NCBI GenBank assembly: GCA_026708085.1
Contig: JAPOVP010000093.1
Location: 1-64,000 of the forward strand
DNA from: Caldilineaceae bacterium
Lineage (GTDB): Bacteria; Chloroflexota; Anaerolineae; Caldilineales; Caldilineaceae
Direction of reading: 5' to 3'
Length of the DNA stretch: 64,000 bases
A program made the position numbers and the translations under genes. Of the stretch, positions 19,617-28,974 are shown one piece after another (position 1 is the first letter of the stretch; the number at the start of each line of letters is the position of its first letter). Under the pieces are notes generated by a model that saw only the letters and a program-made list of their open reading frames with translations, searched no databases and had not been told where the DNA came from.

Positions 19617-21158
19617 TTACCCTTCTACCTGGATGAATACCTGATCGCCGCGCAGCTCAACAGGGTACGTTTTCAAGTCTTTAGTGACGGGTGCAGACAA
19701 TGCTTTGCCTGTTTCGATATCGAAGCTCCCTAGATGCAGTGGGCATTCGATACAGCCATCGAAGACAAAGCCCTCGGCTAATTTGGTTTCTTCATGGGTG
19801 CATAAACCATCGCTGGCAAAGAAGGCGTGAGGACCCAAACGATAAATGGCGTAAGTGTGGTCATTGTAGTCAAAGCCAAGCACGTCTTCCACTTCGATAT
19901 CTGAAACGTTACAAACCTCGATCCAACTGCTTTCTTCGGCATCTGTGTTTACAGCCGTTGCTGTGCGTATCTCTTCAATCGATGTGTCCACAGACTCAGC
20001 GGGTTCACGAGTGCCGTCTCTCACGTTTGCTACCGGTTCGTCGCTTAACGCGCTGCTTGACGTGACAACGCCGCCTACGGGGATGTCGAACGCTTCAACC
20101 GTTGTGCCGGCGTCAGGAATAGGGCGCCTTATATAATAATCCGGGTCTTTGGTCGCTTGCATGTACAAGGCCGGGATCATCTCCTTGTAGGCTTGCCACA
20201 GGCTCCGATACGGCGGCGGTGTTTGTGATTTCATCAGCTCGTGCAAGTCAGCCAAAGCATGGTAGGGAACCATGGGTATGACGTGGTGTTCGATATGATA
20301 ATTCATGTTCATATACAGATAGCGGAACACCGGATTCAGATAGATCGTGCGCGTATTTTCGCGGTGATCATACGTATCTTCACCCAAACCGGCGTGTTGC
20401 GTTACGGCGAGCATTTGCTCCACAAATGCACCGTAAAAGCGGGGAAGCCACACGAACATCATCGGCAGAAAGCTGCCGACCGCCACCGCCCACACCGCAA
20501 AAACCGCCACAATAGCTAGATAAATCCGGCTAGTCCAGATCATTTTGGGTAGCTCAGAGGCGGGTGCAAAGCTACGGACATCGTCGCCGATTTGCCCGGC
20601 AGCATGTCTGATCACTCGCTGTACTTCTAGAACGCCCCGCAGAAAGAAAAAGTCCATCGCAAAGATGAGCAGATCGGCTGGCCGTTGAACCTGGATTTCG
20701 GGGTCATAACCCACGAGATAGGTGTTGGTATGATGGCGGGCATGGCTCCAACGCCAGAGGTTAGCTTCACGTATGGTCATGAAGGAGCTGATATGGTAAA
20801 AGAGCTCGTTTAGCCAGCGGGTGCGAAACACGGTGCCATGGCCGCACTCGTGCCATCGCGCGTCGGATGAGGAGTAGAGCGTCCCATAGACGAAAAAGGC
20901 AAGAATCGCCCACCAGGTGCCCCAGGAGATCCAGGCCAGGTAGCCGCTCACCCCAAGCAGGATGATCCACAGGCCAAAATCGAGGAGACCGTAGCGGTTG
21001 GTGCGCTGCATCAATGCTTTGAGTTGGTCGCGGGGGATATCGGGGGACCACCACGCTTGTTCGACCTTTTCCTCGATGGCGCCATCGTCGAGGGGGATAT
21101 CCGTTCTGTATGTGTTGATCAGACGATAGTCCCGTTCGGGGAAGTTGCGTATTGCCAA
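19617..21158 (-). CDS. Membrane fatty-acid-desaturase-like oxygenase fused to a C-terminal Rieske [2Fe-2S] domain
   Basis: His boxes HECGHGT, HARHHTN, NYHIEHH; C-terminal CTH-x16-CPLH Rieske signature. Confidence 0.92.
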   Translation of the reverse strand: MAIRNFPERDYRLINTYRTDIPLDDGAIEEKVEQAWWSPDIPRDQLKALMQRTNRYGLLDFGLWIILLGVSGYLAWISWGTWWAILAFFVYGTLYSSSDARWHECGHGTVFRTRWLNELFYHISSFMTIREANLWRWSHARHHTNTYLVGYDPEIQVQRPADLLIFAMDFFFLRGVLEVQRVIRHAAGQIGDDVRSFAPASELPKMIWTSRIYLAIVAVFAVWAVAVGSFLPMMFVWLPRFYGAFVEQMLAVTQHAGLGEDTYDHRENTRTIYLNPVFRYLYMNMNYHIEHHVIPMVPYHALADLHELMKSQTPPPYRSLWQAYKEMIPALYMQATKDPDYYIRRPIPDAGTTVEAFDIPVGGVVTSSSALSDEPVANVRDGTREPAESVDTSIEEIRTATAVNTDAEESSWIEVCNVSDIEVEDVLGFDYNDHTYAIYRLGPHAFFASDGLCTHEETKLAEGFVFDGCIECPLHLGSFDIETGKALSAPVTKDLKTYPVELRGDQVFIQVEG

Positions 21159-21198
21159 TTTTTCTCCTTCGCAATATCAAAATCAGATCGGTACATTA

Positions 21199-21217
21199 TG
21201 TGGAATCAGATTCCGCA
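21199..21217 (-). promoter_or_regulatory. Palindromic operator candidate (IclR-type) before the desaturase-Rieske gene
   Basis: TGTGGAATCAGATTCCGCA; near-identical to 47537-47555. Confidence 0.7.
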
Positions 21218-21220
21218 TCC

Positions 21221-21249
21221 ACCATACTATATATAATCTTCCCTGTCAA
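21221..21249 (-). promoter_or_regulatory. Sigma70-type promoter
   Basis: Minus strand TTGACA (21249-21244) - 17 nt - TATGGT (21226-21221), immediately upstream of the operator. Confidence 0.7.
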
Positions 21250-21554
21250 AGCGCGATACGTCACCCACGAAACGTCTGCAAATACAGCGAAACGGCGTGC
21301 ATGAAGGAACCACGACCATCCGTGCCTGGCTCTTTCCGGGCAGAATATGGGTGATGGTCAAGACTGTGAAGAATCGGTTGTGCCCACGTTTAGGCTCCCG
21401 GATTTCGGCGAGTTCGAGGATGCGTCCACAGCGAGGGCACTGAAGAGGGTCGTAGCCCAAACTCTGTTTGTGCTGGAGTGTGGTGGGTAGTGATGCCTGG
21501 TCGAAAAGAGGGTTGAAGGCGAAGGGCTTCGAGGGCGGTGCGGGCGATTGAATT

Positions 21555-22943
21555 CTACATCGGAGGGCGCTGCCAGCCGCCAAACAGCTCTTCCAGATGC
21601 TTGACGGCTGCCAGCGCCACATCCTCACGCCACGGACGCGCCACCACCTGGGCGCCGATGGGCAACCCCTCGGGAGACGTGCTAACGCGGACGACGGCTG
21701 CCGGCCAACCGGTCAAGTTGTAGGTGGCGGTGTACGCAAACACGGGCAACTGGATACTCGACGCTCCGTGAGGTGGAGCCGGAAAGGGGAGTACTGGGCA
21801 GACCACGACATCGTACGCTTCCATAAAGGAGAGCATTTCACTTCGAAACTGGTCAATCTGGAAAACCAAGCCACTCAATGTGTCGGACGTCAATTTCAAT
21901 TCTTGGCCCATAGCTATCAGGTTCGCGATCCCCGGATGTGGTTCCGTGGTGCCGTACAGGTCGAGGAGTCGCTTGAAACCTGCACCACCATCTCCTAACT
22001 GGCAGCCAAGCAGGAGGTCCATCGCTTTCTCCATGCCGGGTGGCCGCGCTTCTTCTACGGTTGCCCCGGCTTTTTCCAAAGCGGATGCGGCTGCTTCCAC
22101 GGCGGCCATAATTTCCGGCGTGGGCGTTACGATGCCATTGTCCGTGTAAAAGGCAGCGCGCAGATCGGTGAGGTTCACTTGGTTCGGGTCAGCCAATGGC
22201 ATGGGAACGATCGCCGGGTCGCGCCAGTCAACGCCAGCGATGATGGGCAGGATCGTGATCAAGTCTTCGACGTAACGCGCCATAGGTCCGATCTGCGTCA
22301 AAGACTGATCAAGGCCTGCAGGGGGAAGAATGTGGCCGGTCCGCGGAACCCGTCCGGACGTGGGTCGAATGCCGGCTGTGCCGCAAACGTGCGATGGCAA
22401 ACGAATGCTCCCACCGGTGTCGCTTCCGATATCAAAGGGTATCCCACCCGCGGCGATGATCGCCGCCGCTCCTCCGCTGCTGCCGCCACAGGTACGCGAC
22501 ACGTCGTAAGGGTTGTTGGTGCGGCCGTAGACCAGGTTAACCGTCTCGAAATCGAGCGTCAGTTCCGGTGTGTTGGTCTTGCCCAACAGAATCGCGCCTG
22601 CGGCGCGCAGGCGGGCCACCACCGTGGCGTCTTGCTCTGGTACAAAGGAGCTTCTCCCCTGCGTGCCCCCGCTGCTGATCACCCCGGCTGTGTCCAGGGC
22701 GTCCTTGATCGTCATGGGAACGCCGTGCAGGGGACCTCGCAGACCGCCCTTTGCCAATTCTTCATCTGACCGGCGGGCTTCTACCAAGGCCCCTTCAGCA
22801 TCCAGTCGGACAACGGCGTTCAATTGAGGATTGACGTCTCTTATGCGCTGCACGTATGCTCTCACGACCTCTTCTGATGAAACCTCTTTCGTGCGTATGG
22901 CTTTGGCCACGGCTGTAGCTGATGCGTAAATCAATTCAGACAT
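21555..22943 (-). CDS. Amidase signature family protein
   Basis: GPLHGVPMTIKDALDTAGV, TNTPELTLD, CGGSSGGAAAIIAAGGIPFDIGSDTGGSIRLPSHVCG. Confidence 0.95.
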   Translation of the reverse strand: MSELIYASATAVAKAIRTKEVSSEEVVRAYVQRIRDVNPQLNAVVRLDAEGALVEARRSDEELAKGGLRGPLHGVPMTIKDALDTAGVISSGGTQGRSSFVPEQDATVVARLRAAGAILLGKTNTPELTLDFETVNLVYGRTNNPYDVSRTCGGSSGGAAAIIAAGGIPFDIGSDTGGSIRLPSHVCGTAGIRPTSGRVPRTGHILPPAGLDQSLTQIGPMARYVEDLITILPIIAGVDWRDPAIVPMPLADPNQVNLTDLRAAFYTDNGIVTPTPEIMAAVEAAASALEKAGATVEEARPPGMEKAMDLLLGCQLGDGGAGFKRLLDLYGTTEPHPGIANLIAMGQELKLTSDTLSGLVFQIDQFRSEMLSFMEAYDVVVCPVLPFPAPPHGASSIQLPVFAYTATYNLTGWPAAVVRVSTSPEGLPIGAQVVARPWREDVALAAVKHLEELFGGWQRPPM

Positions 22944-22969
22944 CTGACAAATCTCCTCACTATGTGGTT

Positions 22970-23118
22970 ATGGGAGAAGCCGGGGAAACCCCTTCGGCCT
23001 TAGCCAAGGGATGAATGGCAGAGTCTTTTACCTATATGCGCGACAATAAGCGTGTCCGTAGAGAAACCTATTGAGCTAACTGAAGCCCAGGACGTTTACG
23101 CTTGGGTTTCTCATGATC
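22970..23118 (+). repeat. Family C putative IS200/IS605-type 3'/right-end remnant copy 3
   Basis: gggagaagccggggaaaccccttcggccttagccaagggatgaatggc ... gaagcccaggacgtttacgcttgggtttctcatga (terminal hairpin). Confidence 0.5.
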
Positions 23119-23325
23119 CAGGTCGGCTCGCCAGGGAGTTGCACCAATAGCATTTAGGACTACAATACCTGAGTGTGATTGAGGAATTTTAGCAGGAATA
23201 CAGCGCGGCGCAAGCCTGCCGGGGCCGACTTGCCCAATGGTGATGCACCAAGGCGGTGCCCCACGACCTTGCAGGAGAGAAGAATCAAAAACACCTCAGG
23301 ATCGCGCTCAAGGAGTCCGAGCAAA

Positions 23326-24210
23326 ATGACATCAACAAATCTACCAGGGGCCAGCATCTCAGACATTGAGGTCTTTGCAGCCGACCTTGATCTACAACAG
23401 GCAGCCGCTATCTACCGCGAATACGGTTGTCTCGTGGTGCGTAGTCTCATGAACGCGTACATTGACGCAATGTATAACGACATCATGCGGTCCGTCGATA
23501 TCGCCATCAATCAGCTTGACCAGGCGGAAAAAGCCCCTGATGGCTGGCGTACACCCAACGGATCGTTGTTCATCCCTGCACCGGAGGGTTATGAGCGCGA
23601 CAAACAGGTGTATGTTGTGGGTATCGATTACTATACCAGCGGTGCATTTCTCCAGGCAGCGCTTGATGCCACGGCTTTGGACATTGTTGAGGCCATCCTG
23701 GGTCCGAACATTGAGCTGTTCGGTCAAGGCCAGAGCCTGGTGAAAGAGCCGGTGGGCGGATTTCCCAAGATCCTGCATCAGGACTCGGCCTATTTCGAGC
23801 ACAAATACGAAGGTCCGGTTGCAATCCTCAACTATGTCGTGGATACGGATGTGCAAAGAGGCGCGCTGCACGTGGTGCCTGGTTCTCACCGCATAGGTCA
23901 GCTCCAACACATCGATACCTTCACACACCTGGGCTTGGACGAAGATGAATGGCCCTGGGAAGCGGCGATACCTGTAGAGGGCCAGGCCGGCGATGCGATT
24001 TTCTTCCATGTGAGGACCGTGCACGGCTCCAAGCCCAACTTTTCAGACAAACCACGGCAGGTGTTCATCAACCGCTATCGCCGTCCCGATGATTATGTGA
24101 CGATCAGGGGGTTTACAGTAGCGAACCGGGCGGAGGCTGAAAAACGAGCGCAAGAGGCCCGAAAAACCAACGAACAGCGCGGGCTAATGGTAAGGGGGTT
24201 CCGAACCTAA
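23326..24210 (+). CDS. Phytanoyl-CoA dioxygenase (PhyH) family protein
   Basis: ILHQDSAYF (HxD), GALHVVPGSHRIG, GDAIFFHVRTVHGSKPN; start ATG 23326 inside ORF 23179-24210. Confidence 0.88.
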   Translation: MTSTNLPGASISDIEVFAADLDLQQAAAIYREYGCLVVRSLMNAYIDAMYNDIMRSVDIAINQLDQAEKAPDGWRTPNGSLFIPAPEGYERDKQVYVVGIDYYTSGAFLQAALDATALDIVEAILGPNIELFGQGQSLVKEPVGGFPKILHQDSAYFEHKYEGPVAILNYVVDTDVQRGALHVVPGSHRIGQLQHIDTFTHLGLDEDEWPWEAAIPVEGQAGDAIFFHVRTVHGSKPNFSDKPRQVFINRYRRPDDYVTIRGFTVANRAEAEKRAQEARKTNEQRGLMVRGFRT

Positions 24211-24225
24211 GAGGGGAAATTGGTC

Positions 24226-24393
24226 GTGAATGCCGTTATCCTTTCCGAACAGCAAATCCTAGGTTTGCTTGTGCTGACCGCCTGCGAGAAAGAGGTAGCA
24301 GTTACGCGAGTCGTCACCGAGAAAGAGACGGTTTTCCAAAAAAAGACAGTCGTCCAAGTGAAGGTCGTCACCGCGACGCCACTTCGATATTGA
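24226..24393 (+). pseudogene. Orphan lipoprotein N-terminus, probable remnant of an SBP gene
   Basis: V...ILGLLVLTACEKEVAVTRVVTEKETVFQKKTVVQVKVVTATPLRY*; lipobox plus Val/Lys/Glu linker typical of family 5 SBP N-termini. Confidence 0.5.
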
Positions 24394-24435
24394 AAGTGGG
24401 GGAAGTACGTCAGAATATGGGTTAGGAGAAAGCCT

Positions 24436-25968
24436 ATGTCTGTCCAGAAACGCATTTTCATGTGCGGAATCGCAACGGAAACCCATGACTTCAACAAGTA
24501 TCCCACCACACTTGAAGCCTTTACCGAAAAAGGTCTTTACTTCGTGCAGGAGGGCGAGAGCCTCGAGCGCTTCCGCGAAGGTGACCTTTGGTTCGGCGGC
24601 TATCTCGAGGTAGCAGATTCCGAAGGCTGGCAGCTGGTCACCGGCGTCTGCGCTTTTGCCTGGCCGTGGGGCAGTGTGACCGAGCACGCCTTCGAAACGC
24701 TGTGGGCGCGCATCGAACGCCAGCTGCGCGATGAAGCTCCGTTCGACGGAATCCTGCTGCCGCTGCATGGCGGCATGGCCTGTGAGCATCTGGACGACCC
24801 GGTAGGCGAGTTCGTCGCGCGGATCAGGCGGATCGTCGGCCGCCACGTGCCGATTGCGGCGTCGCTGGACCTGCACAGCAACCTCTCGCCGCAGTTCGTG
24901 CGCAACTGCGACATCATCTGCGGCTTCCACACGACGCCCCACATCGACGTGCGCCAGACGGCGTTCCGCACAGCCAGCCTGCTCGCGCGCACTTTGCGCG
25001 GGGAAATCCGACCGCAATGCCACTCGATCCATCCGCCCGTGCTGTTCGGCATCGATCACGGACGCACGACTGTTCCGCATGCGCCCATGATCACCTTGCT
25101 CAAGCGCGTAGAAGTGATTCAGGCCGAAGACCCGCAGCTGCTCGACGCGAGCTTTATGCCTGCCTATCCCTTTTGCGATCAGCCCTGGACCGGGACGAGT
25201 GCCGTGCTCGTGATGGACGGCCCGTCTGAGCGGGTGAATGACTATCTTGACGAGTTCGGCGCAGAAATCTGGCGTACCCGTGACGTGCTGACCATCGATA
25301 TTGTGAGCATTGATGAGGCGCTGGACGCGGTGGAACAAACCGCCGATGATCCGCGCCCCTTTCTGCTAGGTGATTTCACTGACGGCCCGTACTCAGGTGC
25401 TTATGGCGACGCGACAGCGCTGCTTTCGGCGCTTATCGAGCGGGGCACGCCGGGCGCGGTGTTCGGGCCGTTGTTCGATGCCGAGGCCGTGGAGCAGGCC
25501 CATGCGGGGGGCGTCGGCGCGCAGATTGAGGTCGAACTCGGCGGCAAAAGCGATCCGCGCTATGGCGGTGGACCGGTTACTGGCACGGCCATTGTCAAGG
25601 CGCTGTCCGATGGCAAGTTCATACACAAAGGGCCTTTTATGCAGGGGCAGCCAGGAGACCTGGGAGAAAGCGCATTGCTGGAAATCGGTGGCGTCGGTGT
25701 CGTTGTCAATCCGTTCCCCAGCCAGCTCCATGACCGCGAACAGCTCAAACTTTTCGGCATCCGCTTTGAGGAGCTGAATGTGCTGGTCAGCAAGTCCTTC
25801 AACCACATGCGCGCTGACTTTGAGCCACTGTCCCGCGGCCTGCTCTACCCCGATGCCGGCGGTGTCTTCAGCTTCAACTTCAGCAAGTTTCCGTTTGAGA
25901 AGATCCGGCGGCCCATCTGGCCGCTGGATGACTTTGAAATAAGCCCGGGCGATATGGACCGGTGCTAA
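24436..25968 (+). CDS. M81 family (MlrC-like) metallopeptidase 2
   Basis: LLPLHGGMACEHLDDPVGEFVARIRR, SLDLHSNLSPQFV, TTPHIDVRQTAFR. Confidence 0.9.
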   Translation: MSVQKRIFMCGIATETHDFNKYPTTLEAFTEKGLYFVQEGESLERFREGDLWFGGYLEVADSEGWQLVTGVCAFAWPWGSVTEHAFETLWARIERQLRDEAPFDGILLPLHGGMACEHLDDPVGEFVARIRRIVGRHVPIAASLDLHSNLSPQFVRNCDIICGFHTTPHIDVRQTAFRTASLLARTLRGEIRPQCHSIHPPVLFGIDHGRTTVPHAPMITLLKRVEVIQAEDPQLLDASFMPAYPFCDQPWTGTSAVLVMDGPSERVNDYLDEFGAEIWRTRDVLTIDIVSIDEALDAVEQTADDPRPFLLGDFTDGPYSGAYGDATALLSALIERGTPGAVFGPLFDAEAVEQAHAGGVGAQIEVELGGKSDPRYGGGPVTGTAIVKALSDGKFIHKGPFMQGQPGDLGESALLEIGGVGVVVNPFPSQLHDREQLKLFGIRFEELNVLVSKSFNHMRADFEPLSRGLLYPDAGGVFSFNFSKFPFEKIRRPIWPLDDFEISPGDMDRC

Positions 25969-25983
25969 CAGTCGGATGGATGC

Positions 25984-26898
25984 TTAGGTGATGTCCTTCT
26001 GACGTGGATCGAGGGCATCGCGCAGTCCATCGCCGAGCAGGTTGAAGGCCAGCACGGTCAGCACGATCATAATTCCCGGAGCCATGGCGATGTGCGGAAA
26101 TAGAAGAATAAAAGCCCGGCCGTCGGACAAGGTGCCGCCCCAGGAGGGGGTAGGGGGCTGAATTCCCAGGCCGAGGAAGGACAGGGCGGCCTCGAGGATG
26201 ATGATGGTGCCCACACCCAAGGTGACGAGCACGATCACCGGCGCCAACACATTGGGCAGGATGTGGCGGAAGATGATGCGCCGGTCGCTGGCACCGATAG
26301 CTAGCGCTGCCACGACGAACTCCCGTCTCTTCAAGCTCAGCACCTGAGCGCGCACCACCCGCGCGTATATTGCCCAACTCGTGACGCCGATGACGACGAC
26401 GGTCGTGACCAGGCTGGGCCCCACTATCGACGCCAGCAAGATCAGCAGCGCGATGATAGGGAAGGCCATCAGGGTGTCCGTCAGGCGGGACAGCAGCGAG
26501 TCGGGCCAGCCGCTGAAATAGCCCGCGGTTACCCCGACTATCACGCCGATGATGACAGCGATGCTCGACGCCCCCAGGCCGACGATCAGCGCCACGCGAG
26601 AACCATAGATCACGCGGCTGAATAGATCACGCCCCACGTGGTCGAAGCCCATCAGATGCTCACTGGACGGACCGACACCCCGTTTACCCGAATAGATTTC
26701 TAGCGGGTCGTGCGGGACGATCGTATCCGCAAAGACGGCCATCAAACACAGCAAGATAATAAAGGCCCCGGCGATCACCGCCATGCCGTTGGCCTTGAAG
26801 CGGCGCCAGGCGCGCGACCTCTCGGAGCGGCGCGGCAGCTCCTCCGCCACGTGTACGATCTGTTCCTTTGAAGTTTCGACTTCCATGGACTTGCCCAT
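25984..26898 (-). CDS. ABC transporter permease, DppC/OppC type
   Basis: DHVGRDLFSRVIYGSRVALIVGLGASSIAVIIGVIVG; ALSFLGLGIQPPTPSWG. Confidence 0.93.
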   Translation of the reverse strand: MGKSMEVETSKEQIVHVAEELPRRSERSRAWRRFKANGMAVIAGAFIILLCLMAVFADTIVPHDPLEIYSGKRGVGPSSEHLMGFDHVGRDLFSRVIYGSRVALIVGLGASSIAVIIGVIVGVTAGYFSGWPDSLLSRLTDTLMAFPIIALLILLASIVGPSLVTTVVVIGVTSWAIYARVVRAQVLSLKRREFVVAALAIGASDRRIIFRHILPNVLAPVIVLVTLGVGTIIILEAALSFLGLGIQPPTPSWGGTLSDGRAFILLFPHIAMAPGIMIVLTVLAFNLLGDGLRDALDPRQKDIT

Positions 26899-26916
26899 GG
26901 CTGCTAGAAGGCTGCG

Positions 26917-27855
26917 TTATTCGATGCGTATCCGTGGGTCAATCAGGGCATAGGTCAGATCGGTCAGCAGGTTTACCACGACAACGATAACGGCCAGCAG
27001 AAACACGATGGATTGCACGACCTGGTAGTCCAGGTGCAACACCGAGTCGGTGAAGAGGCGGCCGATGCCTGGCAGGGCGAACACCGTCTCCACGATGATG
27101 GTGCCGCTGAGGATATAGGCAAATTGGACACCGATCACCGTGACCACTGGCAGCAGCGCGTTGCGTATGGCGTGGGTCCCGATCACGCCCCGCTCAGCCA
27201 GCCCTTTGGCTCGCGCCGTGCGCACGTAATCCTCCCCCAATTCCTCGATCAGGCTGCCGCGCGTGACACGCATGATGACTGCCATCTGCATTGTGGCTAT
27301 CACCATGACGGGCATGATATAGCCCTGCCAGGAGTGCAGACCAAAAGGGGGCAGCCATTTGAGTACCAGGGAAAAGAGCACGATCAACATCAGCGCAACC
27401 CAAAAGTTGGGCAAGGCGACGCCCAGCGTTGAAAAAATGGTGGCCGCGTAGTCAAAGAGGGAGTTGCGCTTTGTCGCCGCCATTATGCCCATCGGGATGG
27501 CCAGGGCAAGCGCGATGATCAACCCGGCCGCGCTTATATTGAACGTCACCGGAATGGCTTCAAAGATCATCTCGCGTACGGGCACGCCGGGCCGGAAGAT
27601 GGACTGGCCAAAGTTGCCGGTAAACATATTCTTGACCCAGAGCAGATACTGGACGTGCCAGGGATCATCCAAGCCCCACTTGCGGTGAATGGCTTCGATC
27701 TGCTCCTCGGTCATCCGTATCCCTCCCCCTCCCTCCCCCAGCAAGATCATTACCGGGTCGCCCGGCAGCAGGCGCATAATGAGAAACGTCGCCACGCTGA
27801 TCAATAACAGGACGACCAGCCCCTCGGCCAAACGTACAACGGTATATCGGGCCAT
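26917..27855 (-). CDS. ABC transporter permease, DppB/OppB type
   Basis: MRLLPGDPV, YVRTARAKGLAERGVIGTHAIRNALLPVVT. Confidence 0.93.
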   Translation of the reverse strand: MARYTVVRLAEGLVVLLLISVATFLIMRLLPGDPVMILLGEGGGGIRMTEEQIEAIHRKWGLDDPWHVQYLLWVKNMFTGNFGQSIFRPGVPVREMIFEAIPVTFNISAAGLIIALALAIPMGIMAATKRNSLFDYAATIFSTLGVALPNFWVALMLIVLFSLVLKWLPPFGLHSWQGYIMPVMVIATMQMAVIMRVTRGSLIEELGEDYVRTARAKGLAERGVIGTHAIRNALLPVVTVIGVQFAYILSGTIIVETVFALPGIGRLFTDSVLHLDYQVVQSIVFLLAVIVVVVNLLTDLTYALIDPRIRIE

Positions 27856-27892
27856 AGTATTATCCCGCCGCTGAATTGTCTCGATAACTTCT

Positions 27893-27923
27893 AGTTTGGG
27901 GACGGCCCGGCCATCCCCAAACT
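27893..27923. terminator. Perfect 10-bp hairpin between the two permease pairs (terminator/processing candidate)
   Basis: agtttgggga cggcccggcca tccccaaact; no convincing U-tract. Confidence 0.4.
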
Positions 27924-28046
27924 CTTTCTGACTTCAACCTGCTTCACGCCTCGTGATAGACCATTTCGTCGTCCAGCGCTTCCTCTGACTTATCAACTGT
28001 TTATTCAGGGAGTACCACCCGATAAATTGGCTTGATCCTATAGCCT

Positions 28047-28955
28047 TCAAACCTGCTTTAGCCTGGGATCAAGAGCATCTCTTAGCCTGTCTCCAAAGAA
28101 ATTCAGAAGAAGGATGACGACGAAGATCAATACACCAGGGGCCAGGGTGTACCAAGGAGCCAGGTAAAGATACCTTTGGGCATCTCGCAACATGGTTCCC
28201 CAGGTGGCCGTGGGTGGCTGAATGCCCAGTCCTAGATAGCTTAGGCCCGCCTCGATCGAAATGGCCAGGGCCATCCCCAAGGTAATTTGAACTAGAATCG
28301 GTGCCATAGTATTGGGCAGAATGGTCCTGAACATGATTCTGGAGCTGCCAGCCCCGCAAGCCCGACTGGCAACGACGAACTCTACATCCTTAAGGACAAG
28401 GACACTGCCACGAACCAATCGAGCGAAGCGAGGGGTGAAGAGGAAGCCAATCGAAACGATGATTGAGAAGGGAGATGCACCCAAGGCGGCCACGATCAGT
28501 ATGGTGAAGATCAACGAAGGAAACGCTAACACCGCGTCCATAACTCTCATAGTGAGCCCGTCGGTCAACCCCCCATACAGCCCGGATATTAAGCCCAGAG
28601 GGATGCCAATAGCAAACGCCAATCCTACCGATGCCGAACTAATGACGATAGCCACCCGAGTACCAAAAATGATTCTGCTGAAAATGTCCCGGCCAAATTC
28701 GTCTGTTCCCAGTATGAATTCCAACGAGGGTGGAGATAATGCCAGTTCTGGATGGATCTCGTTCGGATCGTGCGGGCTCAAGACCCCAGGAAATAAAGTG
28801 CTCAGAAGGACTAGAAGTAATATCGTTCCAGCCAGAAGCACCGGCTTGCTCGTCTTACGCAACTGCCGTATCTTGGCCAAGGGCCCTCGTTTAATCGTCT
28901 CGGGTGGTTGCTCGAGAGCAGCTATTTGACCCACTGAGTCTGTCCTTTCTTCCAA
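28047..28955 (-). CDS. ABC transporter permease, DppC/OppC type
   Basis: TDEFGRDIFSRIIFGTRVAIVISSASVG; GLSYLGLGIQPPTATWG. Confidence 0.93.
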   Translation of the reverse strand: MEERTDSVGQIAALEQPPETIKRGPLAKIRQLRKTSKPVLLAGTILLLVLLSTLFPGVLSPHDPNEIHPELALSPPSLEFILGTDEFGRDIFSRIIFGTRVAIVISSASVGLAFAIGIPLGLISGLYGGLTDGLTMRVMDAVLAFPSLIFTILIVAALGASPFSIIVSIGFLFTPRFARLVRGSVLVLKDVEFVVASRACGAGSSRIMFRTILPNTMAPILVQITLGMALAISIEAGLSYLGLGIQPPTATWGTMLRDAQRYLYLAPWYTLAPGVLIFVVILLLNFFGDRLRDALDPRLKQV

Positions 28956-28974
28956 TTAGACTTATCAACTTGCC

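Noticed and set aside
21360-21545. Possible IS91-type transposase C-terminus (PLQCPRCGRILELAEIREPKRGHNRFF)
   Set aside because: Suggestive zinc-finger-like motif only, short and overlapping the amidase end; not strong enough to call.
24259-25338. 359-aa minus-strand ORF antisense to M81-2
   Set aside because: The plus frame carries clear M81 motifs; the antisense ORF is low-complexity Arg/His-rich as expected from high-GC shadow frames.
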